This document shows, in pieces, positions 24,516 to 33,276 of a stretch of DNA of 62,781 nucleotides. A program made the position numbers and the translations under genes. The notes beneath the pieces were generated by a model. It made no database searches. It was not told the DNA's origin and worked only from the letters and a program-made list of their open reading frames with translations. The stretch is from Clostridia bacterium (lineage in GTDB: Bacteria > Bacillota > Clostridia > UMGS1840 > HGM11507). How positions within the stretch are numbered: the stretch's first letter is position 1; every line of letters begins with the position of its first letter. The stretch spans positions 1 to 62,781 of the forward strand of contig JAFQLQ010000030.1 in NCBI GenBank assembly GCA_017414505.1, given 5' to 3'.

Positions 24516-26321
24516 ATGAAAAGAGTTTTATCAATAATATGTGCGGTGGCACTTTTGTGTTCAGCAAATTTAAGTGCGTTTGCAGCAACCTTTTCAGATG
24601 TAAACGAACAAAGCTATGGCTGGGCGCTTGATCAGATTGAGGATATGGCATCAAAAGGCATAATCAACGGATATCCGGACGGAACTTTTGCTCCTGCAAA
24701 CGGAATAACCAAAATTGAAGCTATGCTTTTAATGGCAAGAATCCTTGGTTTTACTTCCTCTGTATATGATGATTATAAAGAATACATAACAGATTTATAC
24801 GCTGACTCCCTAAAGGATTATTCAATTCAGTATAAAAATGAAATTTCCTTCCTTCTTTACAAAAACATTTTCTCCCTTGAAGAAATTGTTGAAATGGCAG
24901 AAGCTAAAGAACTGAGCAACGCTTTAAGAAGAGACGAAGCTGCTGAATTTATAACAAGAGCTGTTGGCGACTATGAGTATGTTCTTGAAAATTACAATAC
25001 CGATACAGGCTATGCAGATAACAGCAGTATTTCAAAGAAATATGCACCTTTTGTTAAATATGTAAGAGATAAAGGTCTTATGCTTGGTATGACAGATACC
25101 GAATTCGTTCCGGATTATCAGGTAAACAGAGCTCAGATGGCAGTTATGCTTTACAGAGTTATCGAACAGCAGACAATTGTTATCAAAAAGGGCACTGTAA
25201 ATGATTACGATCCCGATAACGAGCTTCTTGTTTTAAATACCGGTTCAAAAGCTGAAAAATTTACTATTGATAATTTGAAAACCACATTAAACGGTGAAAT
25301 CATTGATCCTAACGATTACAGAATAAATGCAGAAGTAATTCTTGTGTATGTTGACGATGTTCTTGTTGCTGTTGAAGCGCTTTATGAGCTTCCTGAGGTT
25401 AACAATGTTATTAAAGGTCAGTTAAAAGAGATTGTTCTTTCAACAACCAAAACACTTTCCGTTGAAGACAGTGCAACAGACAAGTCTGAAAAATATGTTA
25501 TTGATGACAACTGTGATGTTTTCTTTGATAACGACAGATCTGCTCTTTCCTCACTTCGTGTTAAGGATTATGTAACTCTTTCGCTTGATGAAAACGAAGC
25601 TGTAATAAGAATTGACGTAAAAGAAAGAACCGAAACCTTTACCGACGGTTCAATCAACGCTATTGATGTTAACGAGATTGATGTTAATATCACAGTTGAA
25701 CGTGAGGACGGCAAGCTTGAAACATACAGACCGGACGGTGACATTATAGTTAAGAGAAACGGTACAGTTGTAACACTTAACGATGTTTTAGTTGGCGATA
25801 CAGTTACAAAATGTACTCTTACATATAATAAAATCACAGCTCTTGAGCTTAAGAGTGACATTGCAAATTCAACAGGTGTTATCTCCGAAATCGTTATTTC
25901 TGCAGAGCCTTCAATCGTAATAACAAAGGGTACTTATGAAACAAGACTTCCTATTTCACCCGATGTTCAGATTTATGTAGACGGTAAGATTTCTGATTTG
26001 TATGCTTTAAGAGTTGATATGAACGCAACTTACGAAACAGACAGCAATACAGTTAAAAAGATTGAAGTATCTTCAATAAGCGAAGTAAATCAGTTCTCCG
26101 GTCAGGTACAGGTTACAAATACAGCTTACGGCTTTGTTACCATCACCGGCAGCGACGGAATCGCAAGACAGATTTACATTAAGAACACAACTTCTATAAC
26201 AAGAAACTCCAACGGTGCAACAAGAACCTTGAAAGATATTAAGGTTGGAGATTACCTGGTAGTTATAGGCAGCTTGAAAAACGGAGCATACGTTGCATCC
26301 ACAGTTGTAATTATCGACTAA
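24516..26321 (+). CDS. SLH-domain cell-surface protein
   Basis: 601 residues. The signal peptide is MKRVLSIICAVALLCSANLS with cleavage near AFA. Residues about 27-200 hold SLH repeats: FSDVNEQSYGWALDQIEDMA...GIINGYPDGTFAP, a degenerate middle one, and KYVRDKGLMLGMTDTEFVPD. The rest is beta-rich with repeated units (VKKGTVNDYDPDNELLVL, GVISEIVISAEPSIVITKG). SLH domains bind secondary wall polymer, so the protein is likely a wall-bound or S-layer-like component. A strong AAGGAGG site, its own promoter and a terminator make it a single-gene unit, possibly abundant. Confidence 0.88.
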   Translation: MKRVLSIICAVALLCSANLSAFAATFSDVNEQSYGWALDQIEDMASKGIINGYPDGTFAPANGITKIEAMLLMARILGFTSSVYDDYKEYITDLYADSLKDYSIQYKNEISFLLYKNIFSLEEIVEMAEAKELSNALRRDEAAEFITRAVGDYEYVLENYNTDTGYADNSSISKKYAPFVKYVRDKGLMLGMTDTEFVPDYQVNRAQMAVMLYRVIEQQTIVIKKGTVNDYDPDNELLVLNTGSKAEKFTIDNLKTTLNGEIIDPNDYRINAEVILVYVDDVLVAVEALYELPEVNNVIKGQLKEIVLSTTKTLSVEDSATDKSEKYVIDDNCDVFFDNDRSALSSLRVKDYVTLSLDENEAVIRIDVKERTETFTDGSINAIDVNEIDVNITVEREDGKLETYRPDGDIIVKRNGTVVTLNDVLVGDTVTKCTLTYNKITALELKSDIANSTGVISEIVISAEPSIVITKGTYETRLPISPDVQIYVDGKISDLYALRVDMNATYETDSNTVKKIEVSSISEVNQFSGQVQVTNTAYGFVTITGSDGIARQIYIKNTTSITRNSNGATRTLKDIKVGDYLVVIGSLKNGAYVASTVVIID

Positions 26322-26330
26322 AAAACACTA

Positions 26331-26358
26331 AAGGGGCAGGGAATAGGTTCTGCCCCTT
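26331..26358 (+). terminator. Terminator of the SLH gene
   Basis: Perfect 9-bp stem AAGGGGCAG/CTGCCCCTT, followed by a short AATTTAATT stretch. Confidence 0.75.
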
Positions 26359-26380
26359 AATTTAATTCCGGAGGCTTTTT

Positions 26381-27238
26381 ATGACAGATTTTTTTAACGA
26401 ACTTGTGCACGAGCTGATTCATATTTTAGAACATACGGTAATAGATTCTTTAAACCTGTTGCCGTTTTTGTTTCTTGCGTATTTTATTGTAGAATTTGTA
26501 GAACATAAATCCTCGGAAAAATCTTTAAATGTATTAAAAAAAGTAGGTCGCTTCGGAGCTGTTCCGGGCGCACTTTTGGGAATAATTCCGCAATGCGGAT
26601 TTTCTGTTGCCGCAGTTAATCTGTTTAACGGCGGAATAATAACATTGGGAACGCTTATAGCTGTGTTTCTTTCTACATCAGATGAAGCGGTAATTTTGCT
26701 TTTTGCAAACGGTAATTTTTCAAAATATGCTTTTTATCTGATTGGATTTAAAATTGTAACGGGAATTTTATTCGGTTTGCTTTTTGACCTTATCAATAAA
26801 AATGAAACAAATCATTGCGATGATGATTTTTGTAAAAACTGTAATTGCGAAAACGGTATTATAAGAGCCGCTTTTACGCATACTGTAAGTATATTCATTT
26901 ATATTGTTGCGGCATCCTTTGTTATAAATATTCTTACGGAATTCTGCGGAGATATGATAAGCAATATTCTTCTTAAAGGAAGTTGGCTTCAGCCGTTTTT
27001 TACCGCACTTGTTGGCTTTATTCCGGGATGTGCGGTTTCGATAACATTTTCGGAGCTTTTTATGGCAGAAGAGCTAAGCTTCGGAAGTCTGCTTGCAGGA
27101 CTTTTAACCAATGCGGGAATGGGACTTCTGGTGCTTGTTAAAACTTATCCCCATAAAAAAACAATTGCGTATATAATGTTTTATATGTATGTTATAAGCG
27201 TGGTGTGCGGTGTTCTTACTAATTTATTGTTCCTGTAA
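26381..27238 (+). CDS. ArsP_2-type 10-TM permease (putative heavy-metal exporter)
   Basis: 285 residues with about eight to ten hydrophobic helices in two similar halves. Each half carries a GxIPQCG/GFIPGCA-type loop: ALLGIIPQCGFSVAAVNLF and ALVGFIPGCAVSITFSEL. This paired Cys-containing loop and the LFANGNFSKYAFYLIGFKI segment match the putative heavy-metal exporter family PF11449. A central hydrophilic loop is rich in Cys, Asp and His (NHCDDDFCKNCNCENG), suiting metal binding. GGAGG precedes ATG. The ion is unknown (Mn, As or others). Confidence 0.75.
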   Translation: MTDFFNELVHELIHILEHTVIDSLNLLPFLFLAYFIVEFVEHKSSEKSLNVLKKVGRFGAVPGALLGIIPQCGFSVAAVNLFNGGIITLGTLIAVFLSTSDEAVILLFANGNFSKYAFYLIGFKIVTGILFGLLFDLINKNETNHCDDDFCKNCNCENGIIRAAFTHTVSIFIYIVAASFVINILTEFCGDMISNILLKGSWLQPFFTALVGFIPGCAVSITFSELFMAEELSFGSLLAGLLTNAGMGLLVLVKTYPHKKTIAYIMFYMYVISVVCGVLTNLLFL

Positions 27239-27267
27239 AAATATTTGTATAATTTTTAATTTTGCTA

Positions 27268-27296
27268 TTGACAATTTTAATTTTATCTAGTATAAT
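27268..27296 (+). promoter_or_regulatory. tRNA operon promoter
   Basis: TTGACA, exact 17-base spacer, perfect TATAAT; 14 bases before tRNA-Asp. Confidence 0.88.
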
Positions 27297-27310
27297 ATTA
27301 ATGTTGTTTT

Positions 27311-27387
27311 GGCCCGGTAGTTCAGCTGGTTAGAACGCTAGCCTGTCACGCTAGAGGTCGTGGGTTCGAGTCCCATCCGGGTCGCCA
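27311..27387 (+). tRNA. tRNA-Asp (GTC)
   Basis: 77 bases with encoded CCA. Acceptor GGCCCGG/CCGGGTC, anticodon loop CTGTCAC giving GTC, T-arm GTGGG-TTCGAGT-CCCAT. Confidence 0.97.
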
Positions 27388-27399
27388 ATTTAATATTTT

Positions 27400-27475
<76 letters not shown>

Positions 27476-27478
27476 AAA

Positions 27479-27522
27479 AAAGAAACGACAATTTTCGCCA
27501 AGAAAGTTGTCGTTTCTTTTTT
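27479..27522 (+). terminator. Terminator of the tRNA operon
   Basis: 11-bp stem AGAAACGACAA/TTGTCGTTTCT followed by a T run. Nothing else is seen up to 27648. Confidence 0.88.
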
Positions 27523-27648
27523 GTACTCTTATCTCTTCACTTTTCTCTAAAAACATTCGAGTATGGATTTTTGTGAAAGTAATAAGTAATAGGGAAAAGT
27601 TAAGGTAATTTTACTTGTGTAAAATAAGTTTTTTAAGGGAGTTTTTGC

Positions 27649-30582
27649 TTATTCTGTCATTGTAAGCGGTACGCAGTTATCAATGCTGTTAAACACCATA
27701 ACCTTATATGAATCGTAGTATGTTGTTGTGTTAAATGTGAGAGTTTCTGTTTGATTTAAAGCAGACTGAATATCCGCAAGCTCTCCGTTTTTGTATAAAC
27801 CAAGAATAACCTGACATCCCACAGGAAGATTAACCGGAACGATGCTAAAGGTTTTACCATCGTCAGAAACGGTTGTTTCTGTCCAGGAAACCTTAGTGTA
27901 ACGGTACCATAACGATGTATTACCGGTAATTAAATCTGATTTTGAAAATACATTGGTAAGCTCCTCATTTGTGAAGAAATCAATGGTATGTCCCGGCAAA
28001 TTCAGTCCCGGTGCATTCAGCACGGTATTAATTGAATTAAGGATTTGTTTTGTTTTAGTTCCGTCTGATGAGAACAGGTTAACATAATAAAAATAATTTC
28101 TCGGAGCATTTATAAAGTGTGAATTTGTAGGATCTATAGTAATTTGATTCCATTTCTCTTCAGTTCCGTTGTAATAAATTTCAGGTTGTTCAGAGTCAAC
28201 ATGGTTGAAAATGCCAAACGCATTTGGTCCGATTGAGGTTACGTTTTCACCGATAATAATTCGTTCTGAAACAAAAACCGTAAAAGGATCATAAAAAAGT
28301 TTTCCGGGAATATATTCTACCGTGCTTCCAAATATAAATTCTCTGATTTTTTCAGTACCGGTTTCAGAAGAAGCAAATAGCTGACGATAGTCTAAATCTT
28401 TAACTTTTTTTGCGTTCCAGTACACAGTTTTCAAGCCATTGAAGCAAAATGCCCGATAACCGATTGAGAAAACATTTTTGCCTACTGTAAGCTCTTCTAT
28501 ACCATGGCAGGAATCAAAGGCATTTGTCCCGATGTTAGTAACACTATCAGGGATAATAAGCTTCTCACTACCTTTGCAGAGGTAAAAAGCGTAATCTCCG
28601 ATTGAGGTAAGACTTTCGGGAAGAGTGGGGAGTGTAAGGTTGTTGCGGTAGAAAGAATATGCGCCGATACTCTGAAGCTTGTTTCCGATGACTATTTCCT
28701 TATTTGTGTTAAATCCGTATCCGTCGTTTTCGAAGGCGTATGCAGGAATTTTTGTAACCTCATTACCAAAGATGATTTTTAAATTTTCATTATTGGTTCC
28801 AATATCATAGAATATATAATTATCCGTTGTAAAGTTGGAAACAGATTTAGAATTCCAGTAAACGGTTGAAAGGTTTTTGCAACGATAAAAAGCGTAATTA
28901 CCAATGGAGGTAAGATTTTCAGGAAGTGTAAGACTTGTAATTGTTTGTAGCTCGTAAAAGGCATATGCCGATATTTTTGTTACATTACCGGGAATTACAA
29001 GTTGCGTAACAGCAATATTGTTAACCTTAAGAATTGTAACTTCGTCTATGGGATTGGCAAAGTAGTTTTCAAAGCTGATACTGCACCAGGCTTTTAAATC
29101 GGAAATGCAAACCTCTTTAATAACAGTACAATCCAGGAAAGCATTTGCACCGATGGATATAACACTCGGTGGGATAGTAACCTTTGTTACATTTATTTTG
29201 TATAAAGGTTCATAGAAATCGTAGCTTAGTTCGCTGCCAAAGGCATAAGCAGGAATGTGTTCCACCGAATTTCCGAAAATAACTTCCATACCATTTACTC
29301 CGGAACCATTAAAACAATGGCTATACATATTAAAATCAGCCACATTTTTTGCATTCCAGTATATTGTTTTTAAAGCAGAACAACCTCCGAATGCACCATC
29401 GCCGATGGAAGATATATTTTCGTTGATTGTAATTTCTGTAAGACTTTCACAACCGGAAAATGTCTTGTTACCAACGGAAGATACTTTTTGTGGTATTGAA
29501 ATTTCTGTAAGAGCAGAGCAGCCGGCAAAGGTGTTGCTTTCAATGGTTGTAATTCCGGCTGGCAGAGAAATATTTTTAATGCTTGAGCAACCTGAAAAAG
29601 CACTGCCTCCGATAGTAACAACACTGTTTGGCAGATAAATACCAGTTATGTTTGAACATCTTGAAAAAGCACTTGCTCCAATGGTAGTAAGTGTATTTGA
29701 AAAAGACACATCAGTTAAGCCTGAGCAACCCGAAAAAGCATCTTGTCCGATTGAAGTAACGGTATTTGGAACAGAAAGGCTTGTTATGCATGAAGCATTG
29801 TAAAATGTGTAGTCGCCAATATTCGTAAATCCGGCAGGAATTATAAGATTTTCAAGTAACGAACCGTTTATATAAAGCTTCTTAGCATGATAAAGAGGGT
29901 TTGAGCTTTCAGTTGCAAAGCTGATACTGCACCAGTGGACTATACTGTCTGTATATACGGAAGTAAGATATGTACAATCTGCAAAAGCGTCATTACCTAT
30001 GCTTTTTACATTTTTACCTATTGTAATACTCGATACTTCCGGTTTGTATAAATTATTACCTACAAACATAAAATATGCGGGAATATGCTCAACTGTATCG
30101 CCAAAAATCAGCGAAACGCCATTTGGGGCGGCAATTCCCAAATTGTAAAATGGACTACAACCGCTATAATGATATGTGTAATCGGGAACATTTACGGCAT
30201 TGTAATAAATTGTTTCGAGTTTTCTTAAGTTATAAAACGCATCTCCTTCCAAAGTTTTAACTCCGGTACCTATTGTGAGTTCTTTGACCTCGTAACAATT
30301 AACGAAAGCACGAAATTCGATAGTTGTTACGCTGTCCGGAATGACTATTTTTTCTACGTTTTTGCCATAAAATGAGTAATATGCTATAGTGGTTACCGGA
30401 ATACCGTTGATTTCAGATGGAATTATAGCTTCTGTGGCAGTAGTTGAATTAAATTTGTCAATTGTAATTTCGTTGTTTGTAACAGTATAAGTATAATCTC
30501 CGTAAGTATCGGCAAATACAGTTGTTGTACCAAACAGTATGAGTAAAAGTCCGGTAATAAACAAAATTTTTTTAAAACTCAT
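27649..30582 (-). CDS. BspA-type leucine-rich-repeat exported protein
   Basis: 977 residues. Signal peptide with hydrophobic core ILFITGLLLILFGTTTVFA. Residues about 60-840 consist of BspA-like LRR_5 units of roughly 23 residues, for example GASAFSRCSNITGIYLPNSV and GGSAFSGCSSIKNISLPAGI. They are interrupted by longer inserts of the IYYNAVNVPDYTY / TVYWNAKKVKDL type. The C-terminal 130 residues are a non-repeat beta domain. No LPXTG, SLH or choline-binding anchor is visible, so retention at the surface is uncertain. Related proteins act in adhesion, but the ligand is unknown. AAAGGGG precedes ATG. Confidence 0.88.
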   Translation of the reverse strand: MSFKKILFITGLLLILFGTTTVFADTYGDYTYTVTNNEITIDKFNSTTATEAIIPSEINGIPVTTIAYYSFYGKNVEKIVIPDSVTTIEFRAFVNCYEVKELTIGTGVKTLEGDAFYNLRKLETIYYNAVNVPDYTYHYSGCSPFYNLGIAAPNGVSLIFGDTVEHIPAYFMFVGNNLYKPEVSSITIGKNVKSIGNDAFADCTYLTSVYTDSIVHWCSISFATESSNPLYHAKKLYINGSLLENLIIPAGFTNIGDYTFYNASCITSLSVPNTVTSIGQDAFSGCSGLTDVSFSNTLTTIGASAFSRCSNITGIYLPNSVVTIGGSAFSGCSSIKNISLPAGITTIESNTFAGCSALTEISIPQKVSSVGNKTFSGCESLTEITINENISSIGDGAFGGCSALKTIYWNAKNVADFNMYSHCFNGSGVNGMEVIFGNSVEHIPAYAFGSELSYDFYEPLYKINVTKVTIPPSVISIGANAFLDCTVIKEVCISDLKAWCSISFENYFANPIDEVTILKVNNIAVTQLVIPGNVTKISAYAFYELQTITSLTLPENLTSIGNYAFYRCKNLSTVYWNSKSVSNFTTDNYIFYDIGTNNENLKIIFGNEVTKIPAYAFENDGYGFNTNKEIVIGNKLQSIGAYSFYRNNLTLPTLPESLTSIGDYAFYLCKGSEKLIIPDSVTNIGTNAFDSCHGIEELTVGKNVFSIGYRAFCFNGLKTVYWNAKKVKDLDYRQLFASSETGTEKIREFIFGSTVEYIPGKLFYDPFTVFVSERIIIGENVTSIGPNAFGIFNHVDSEQPEIYYNGTEEKWNQITIDPTNSHFINAPRNYFYYVNLFSSDGTKTKQILNSINTVLNAPGLNLPGHTIDFFTNEELTNVFSKSDLITGNTSLWYRYTKVSWTETTVSDDGKTFSIVPVNLPVGCQVILGLYKNGELADIQSALNQTETLTFNTTTYYDSYKVMVFNSIDNCVPLTMTE

Positions 30583-30612
30583 AATTATTCCCCTTTATAT
30601 TTTTTCTGATTA

Positions 30613-30641
30613 ATTATATCACAGGCAGGATGTAATTGCAA
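30613..30641 (-). promoter_or_regulatory. Promoter of the LRR gene
   Basis: On the minus strand, TTGCAA, 17-base spacer, TATAAT with the extended -10 TGA before it. Confidence 0.72.
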
Positions 30642-30702
30642 TAAAAATTTAATGTCAAAAAAATGTGAAATTAAATGCAAAAATAGATATTTGGACTGCT
30701 TC

Positions 30703-31578
30703 TCATAAATTCAGCTTCGCCTTAACCGTTTTACTGTATTCCTTTGGAGATAGCCCTGTATTGTTCTTAAAAAGACGGCAAAAATAGTGTATGGAACTGA
30801 AACCGAGTGTTTCCGAAATTTCCGTTACAGAAAGCTTCTGTTCTCTGATTAACCTTTTTGCACGGCTGATTTTAAGTTTGTTTATGTAGTCAAGAATAGT
30901 TGTTCCGTAAGCAGATTTGAAATTTTTACAAAGAGAGGTTTTGTTTGTTCCGAAAAGCAGACAAATATCGTTTAATGTAATTTTTTCTGTAAAATGTTCG
31001 TTTATGTAATTGTATATATCAGAAATTTTTCCGTCGTTTGCAATATTGCCTGACGGAGGCTCCGAGCTTTGATTGTATTCTCTTACAAGGCTTATCAGAA
31101 AAGCCTCCAGATTGATTTTAAGCATTTGTTCAGAGCCGAACAAGCTCTTTTCCCGCTTTGTCATTTCGGGGGTGTAGGGGATGTCATAAGGGGGTATGAA
31201 TACATTCATACCCTCTTTCATTATTTCCGAAAGCATTTTTTTGTGCTCGGTGCGCAAAGTGATTGGAGCTACCGAAAATTTTGCAATTTCGTCACTTTTA
31301 CATTCAAATCCTATAATTATAATATTCGGACAGCTGTTATCACTGCAGGTCAGGGAATGCTTTTCATCCGGGCGGTGAATTATAAGCTGATTGCCTGTAA
31401 GCTCACCCGAAAAATTTTCCGCCTCGACAGAAACACAACCGTTATCCACATATAAAAGCTCGCAGAAATTATGAGAATCGCTGAATGTATGATATTGCTC
31501 GGTAAACTCAAAGTAATGTATATTTGCTATTCTCGAAACATTTAAAGGTATCGAGAATTTCTGTAATTTAAATTCCAT
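30703..31578 (-). CDS. AraC-family transcriptional regulator (cupin-type sensor)
   Basis: 291 residues. The N-terminal half is a cupin-like ligand domain (YHTFSDSHNFCELLYVDNGCVSVEAENF, then IHRPDEKHSLTC). The C-terminal 100 residues are an AraC double HTH: KITLNDICLLFGTNKTSLCKNFKSAYG, then KLSVTEISETLGFSSIHYFCRLFKNNTGLSPKEY. It is divergent from the M24/ASRT/creatininase operon, whose promoter has a good -10 but poor -35. It is thus a likely activator of that operon in response to a small sugar-like ligand (inferred). Confidence 0.92.
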   Translation of the reverse strand: MEFKLQKFSIPLNVSRIANIHYFEFTEQYHTFSDSHNFCELLYVDNGCVSVEAENFSGELTGNQLIIHRPDEKHSLTCSDNSCPNIIIIGFECKSDEIAKFSVAPITLRTEHKKMLSEIMKEGMNVFIPPYDIPYTPEMTKREKSLFGSEQMLKINLEAFLISLVREYNQSSEPPSGNIANDGKISDIYNYINEHFTEKITLNDICLLFGTNKTSLCKNFKSAYGTTILDYINKLKISRAKRLIREQKLSVTEISETLGFSSIHYFCRLFKNNTGLSPKEYSKTVKAKLNL

Positions 31579-31595
31579 AAAATCACCCTTAATTG

Positions 31596-31624
31596 ATTAA
31601 ACCACAAAAACACATTTTTGTCAA
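31596..31624 (-). promoter_or_regulatory. Promoter of the AraC regulator gene
   Basis: On the minus strand, TTGACA, 17-base spacer, TTTAAT. Confidence 0.65.
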
Positions 31625-31687
31625 TATATTTACGATTGTGCAAAAAATATTTATTATTATTCAAATACATTTTATATGATAATATTG

Positions 31688-31693
31688 TATAAT
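31688..31693 (+). promoter_or_regulatory. -10 element of the M24/ASRT/creatininase operon
   Basis: Perfect TATAAT with no matching -35 at 16-18 bases upstream, as is common at activator-dependent promoters. Confidence 0.5.
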
Positions 31694-31727
31694 TAAATCA
31701 GAAAAATAAAATCAGGAGGTTTTAATT

Positions 31728-32900
31728 ATGGAAAGAATATGTATACCCGATTATGAGTACAAGGAGAGAATTGCAAAGGCTGCAAAAATGGTTCAGGAAA
31801 AAGGACTTGACGTTATGGTTGTTTCAAGTACTGAATCTGACTATGCAAACGCAAGATATTTCAGCGGTTTCTGGCCCTTGTTTGAAAGAGCAGGTGTAGC
31901 AATTTCCGCAACAGGAGATGCGGCACTTATGGTTGGCCCCGAATCTGCAATTTTTGCGAAGGATTTCGGAAAAATTGATAAGATTTTCGTTCTTAAAGAA
32001 TTCAGAGAATCTGCGGATCCCTCATATCCTGAGCTTCACGCTGATACTTTTAAAGATGTATTCAAAGCAATCGGCGTAAGCGGTGATAAAATTAAAATTG
32101 GTTTAGGAAGCTATGTTGAATGTACTCTTCCTATTTTTGAAGGTCTTAAAGACAGCTATCCCGAAGCAGAAATCGTTAAATGCAACGATATAATGGTTAA
32201 CTTAAGAAAAATAAAGAGTGCAAACGAGCTTGCTTGTATTAAAGAAGGCTTCAGAATCATTGAGCTTGCAACCGAAGAAGTTATAAGAAACTTAAAACCC
32301 GGTGTTACTGAGCTTGAAATGGTTGGTGTTGCTCAGAAGGTTATTTACGAAAACGGTGCTGAATACGAAGGTCTTCCTATGTATGTATTCTCCGAAGAAT
32401 CCACACGTCACGCTATCAGCCGTTCAAGATACAGAAAGATTGGAAAAGGCGATATCGTTCAGCTTAATCTTTCTGCTAAAATCGACGGCTATTCTCCTTC
32501 TATCGGTCTGCCTGTTGTAATGGGTAAATTAGAAGGCGAAAGACGTGAACTTGTTCAGTTCTGCTTAGATGCTCACAACTGGACAGAAGAAAGAATCAAA
32601 GCCGGCGTTATGGCAAGCGATATTGCTAAGGATTTCTACAAATTATACGTTGATAACGGATATAAAGATAATTTTGTTTACGGCCCCTGTCACGGAACAG
32701 GTATGATTGAGGTTGAAGCTCCTTGGATGGAAACAATCAGCGATTATCCGCTTGAAGCTAATATGACATTCCAGGTTGATACCTTTATTTCCGGCCCCAC
32801 CTTCGGATGTAGATGGGAAAAAGGTATTGCAGTTGCAGAAAACGGCTGTATCTCTATGACAGATTACCTGAAGAAAGGAATTATAGAAATAGATGTGTAA
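31728..32900 (+). CDS. M24/creatinase-like protein lacking metal ligands
   Basis: 390 residues, an N-terminal creatinase domain plus a pita-bread M24 domain from about 160. In metal-dependent members the two Asp ligands flank a GY pair. Here those positions are Asn247 (QLNLSAKIDGY) and Ser258, and a later Glu is Asp (FQVDTFIS). His228 (STRHAIS) falls where creatinase has its catalytic His (known for creatinase, which is metal-free), and His322 (GPCHGTG) is kept. So it is likely a metal-free amidinohydrolase or other C-N hydrolase rather than a proline peptidase. It is first of three overlapping or adjacent genes. Strong AGGAGG site. Confidence 0.8.
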   Translation: MERICIPDYEYKERIAKAAKMVQEKGLDVMVVSSTESDYANARYFSGFWPLFERAGVAISATGDAALMVGPESAIFAKDFGKIDKIFVLKEFRESADPSYPELHADTFKDVFKAIGVSGDKIKIGLGSYVECTLPIFEGLKDSYPEAEIVKCNDIMVNLRKIKSANELACIKEGFRIIELATEEVIRNLKPGVTELEMVGVAQKVIYENGAEYEGLPMYVFSEESTRHAISRSRYRKIGKGDIVQLNLSAKIDGYSPSIGLPVVMGKLEGERRELVQFCLDAHNWTEERIKAGVMASDIAKDFYKLYVDNGYKDNFVYGPCHGTGMIEVEAPWMETISDYPLEANMTFQVDTFISGPTFGCRWEKGIAVAENGCISMTDYLKKGIIEIDV

Positions 32901-33264
32901 CGGAATTGGAAAAAAATTATGGCTTATTCCCGATTGCGAATTACCGCAGGAGGGCGAAGGTGTGTTAAAAGGTCACGAATCTGTTATTGTTGTAAACGAT
33001 AACGATTCAGATGCAAATATTGACGTAACTTTATACTTTGCTGATAAGGATTGCTATGAAAACATCAAATGGCAGGTTGGAGCAAAAAGAGTTCGTTGCT
33101 TCCGTATGAATAATACCGATGATATGTGCGGATATGTTGTACCTTTTGATACACAGTATGCAATGAAAATTGTGTCGGATAAAAATATTGTTCTGCAGTA
33201 TGGCAGACTGGATAACAGACAGACAAATTTAGCGTATTACACAACACTTGGCTATTCTGAATAA
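32893..33264 (+). CDS. Sensory-rhodopsin-transducer (ASRT) family protein
   Basis: 123 residues. GKKLWLIPDCELP at the start, GHESVIVVNDNDSDANIDVTLYFADK, a KRVRCFRMN segment, PFDTQYAMKI and IVLQYGRLDNRQTNLAYYTTLGY are the conserved pieces of the ASRT superfamily (PF07100). ASRT proteins are predicted small-molecule-binding beta-sandwiches, and most occur without any rhodopsin. No rhodopsin gene is in the window. It overlaps the M24 gene by 8 bases and is followed 12 bases later by the creatininase-like gene. It is perhaps a substrate sensor or carrier for this operon. Confidence 0.85.
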   Translation: MCNGIGKKLWLIPDCELPQEGEGVLKGHESVIVVNDNDSDANIDVTLYFADKDCYENIKWQVGAKRVRCFRMNNTDDMCGYVVPFDTQYAMKIVSDKNIVLQYGRLDNRQTNLAYYTTLGYSE

Positions 33265-33276
33265 GAGGTGAAAATT

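Noticed and set aside
29255..29638. Possible CRISPR-like regular repeat in the LRR gene
   Set aside because: The periodicity comes from 23-residue leucine-rich repeats in coding DNA; there are no identical direct repeats with unique spacers. No CRISPR array is seen in the window.
31728..32900. Xaa-Pro aminopeptidase call for the M24 gene
   Set aside because: The positions of both Asp metal ligands are Asn and Ser, so a metal peptidase is unlikely.
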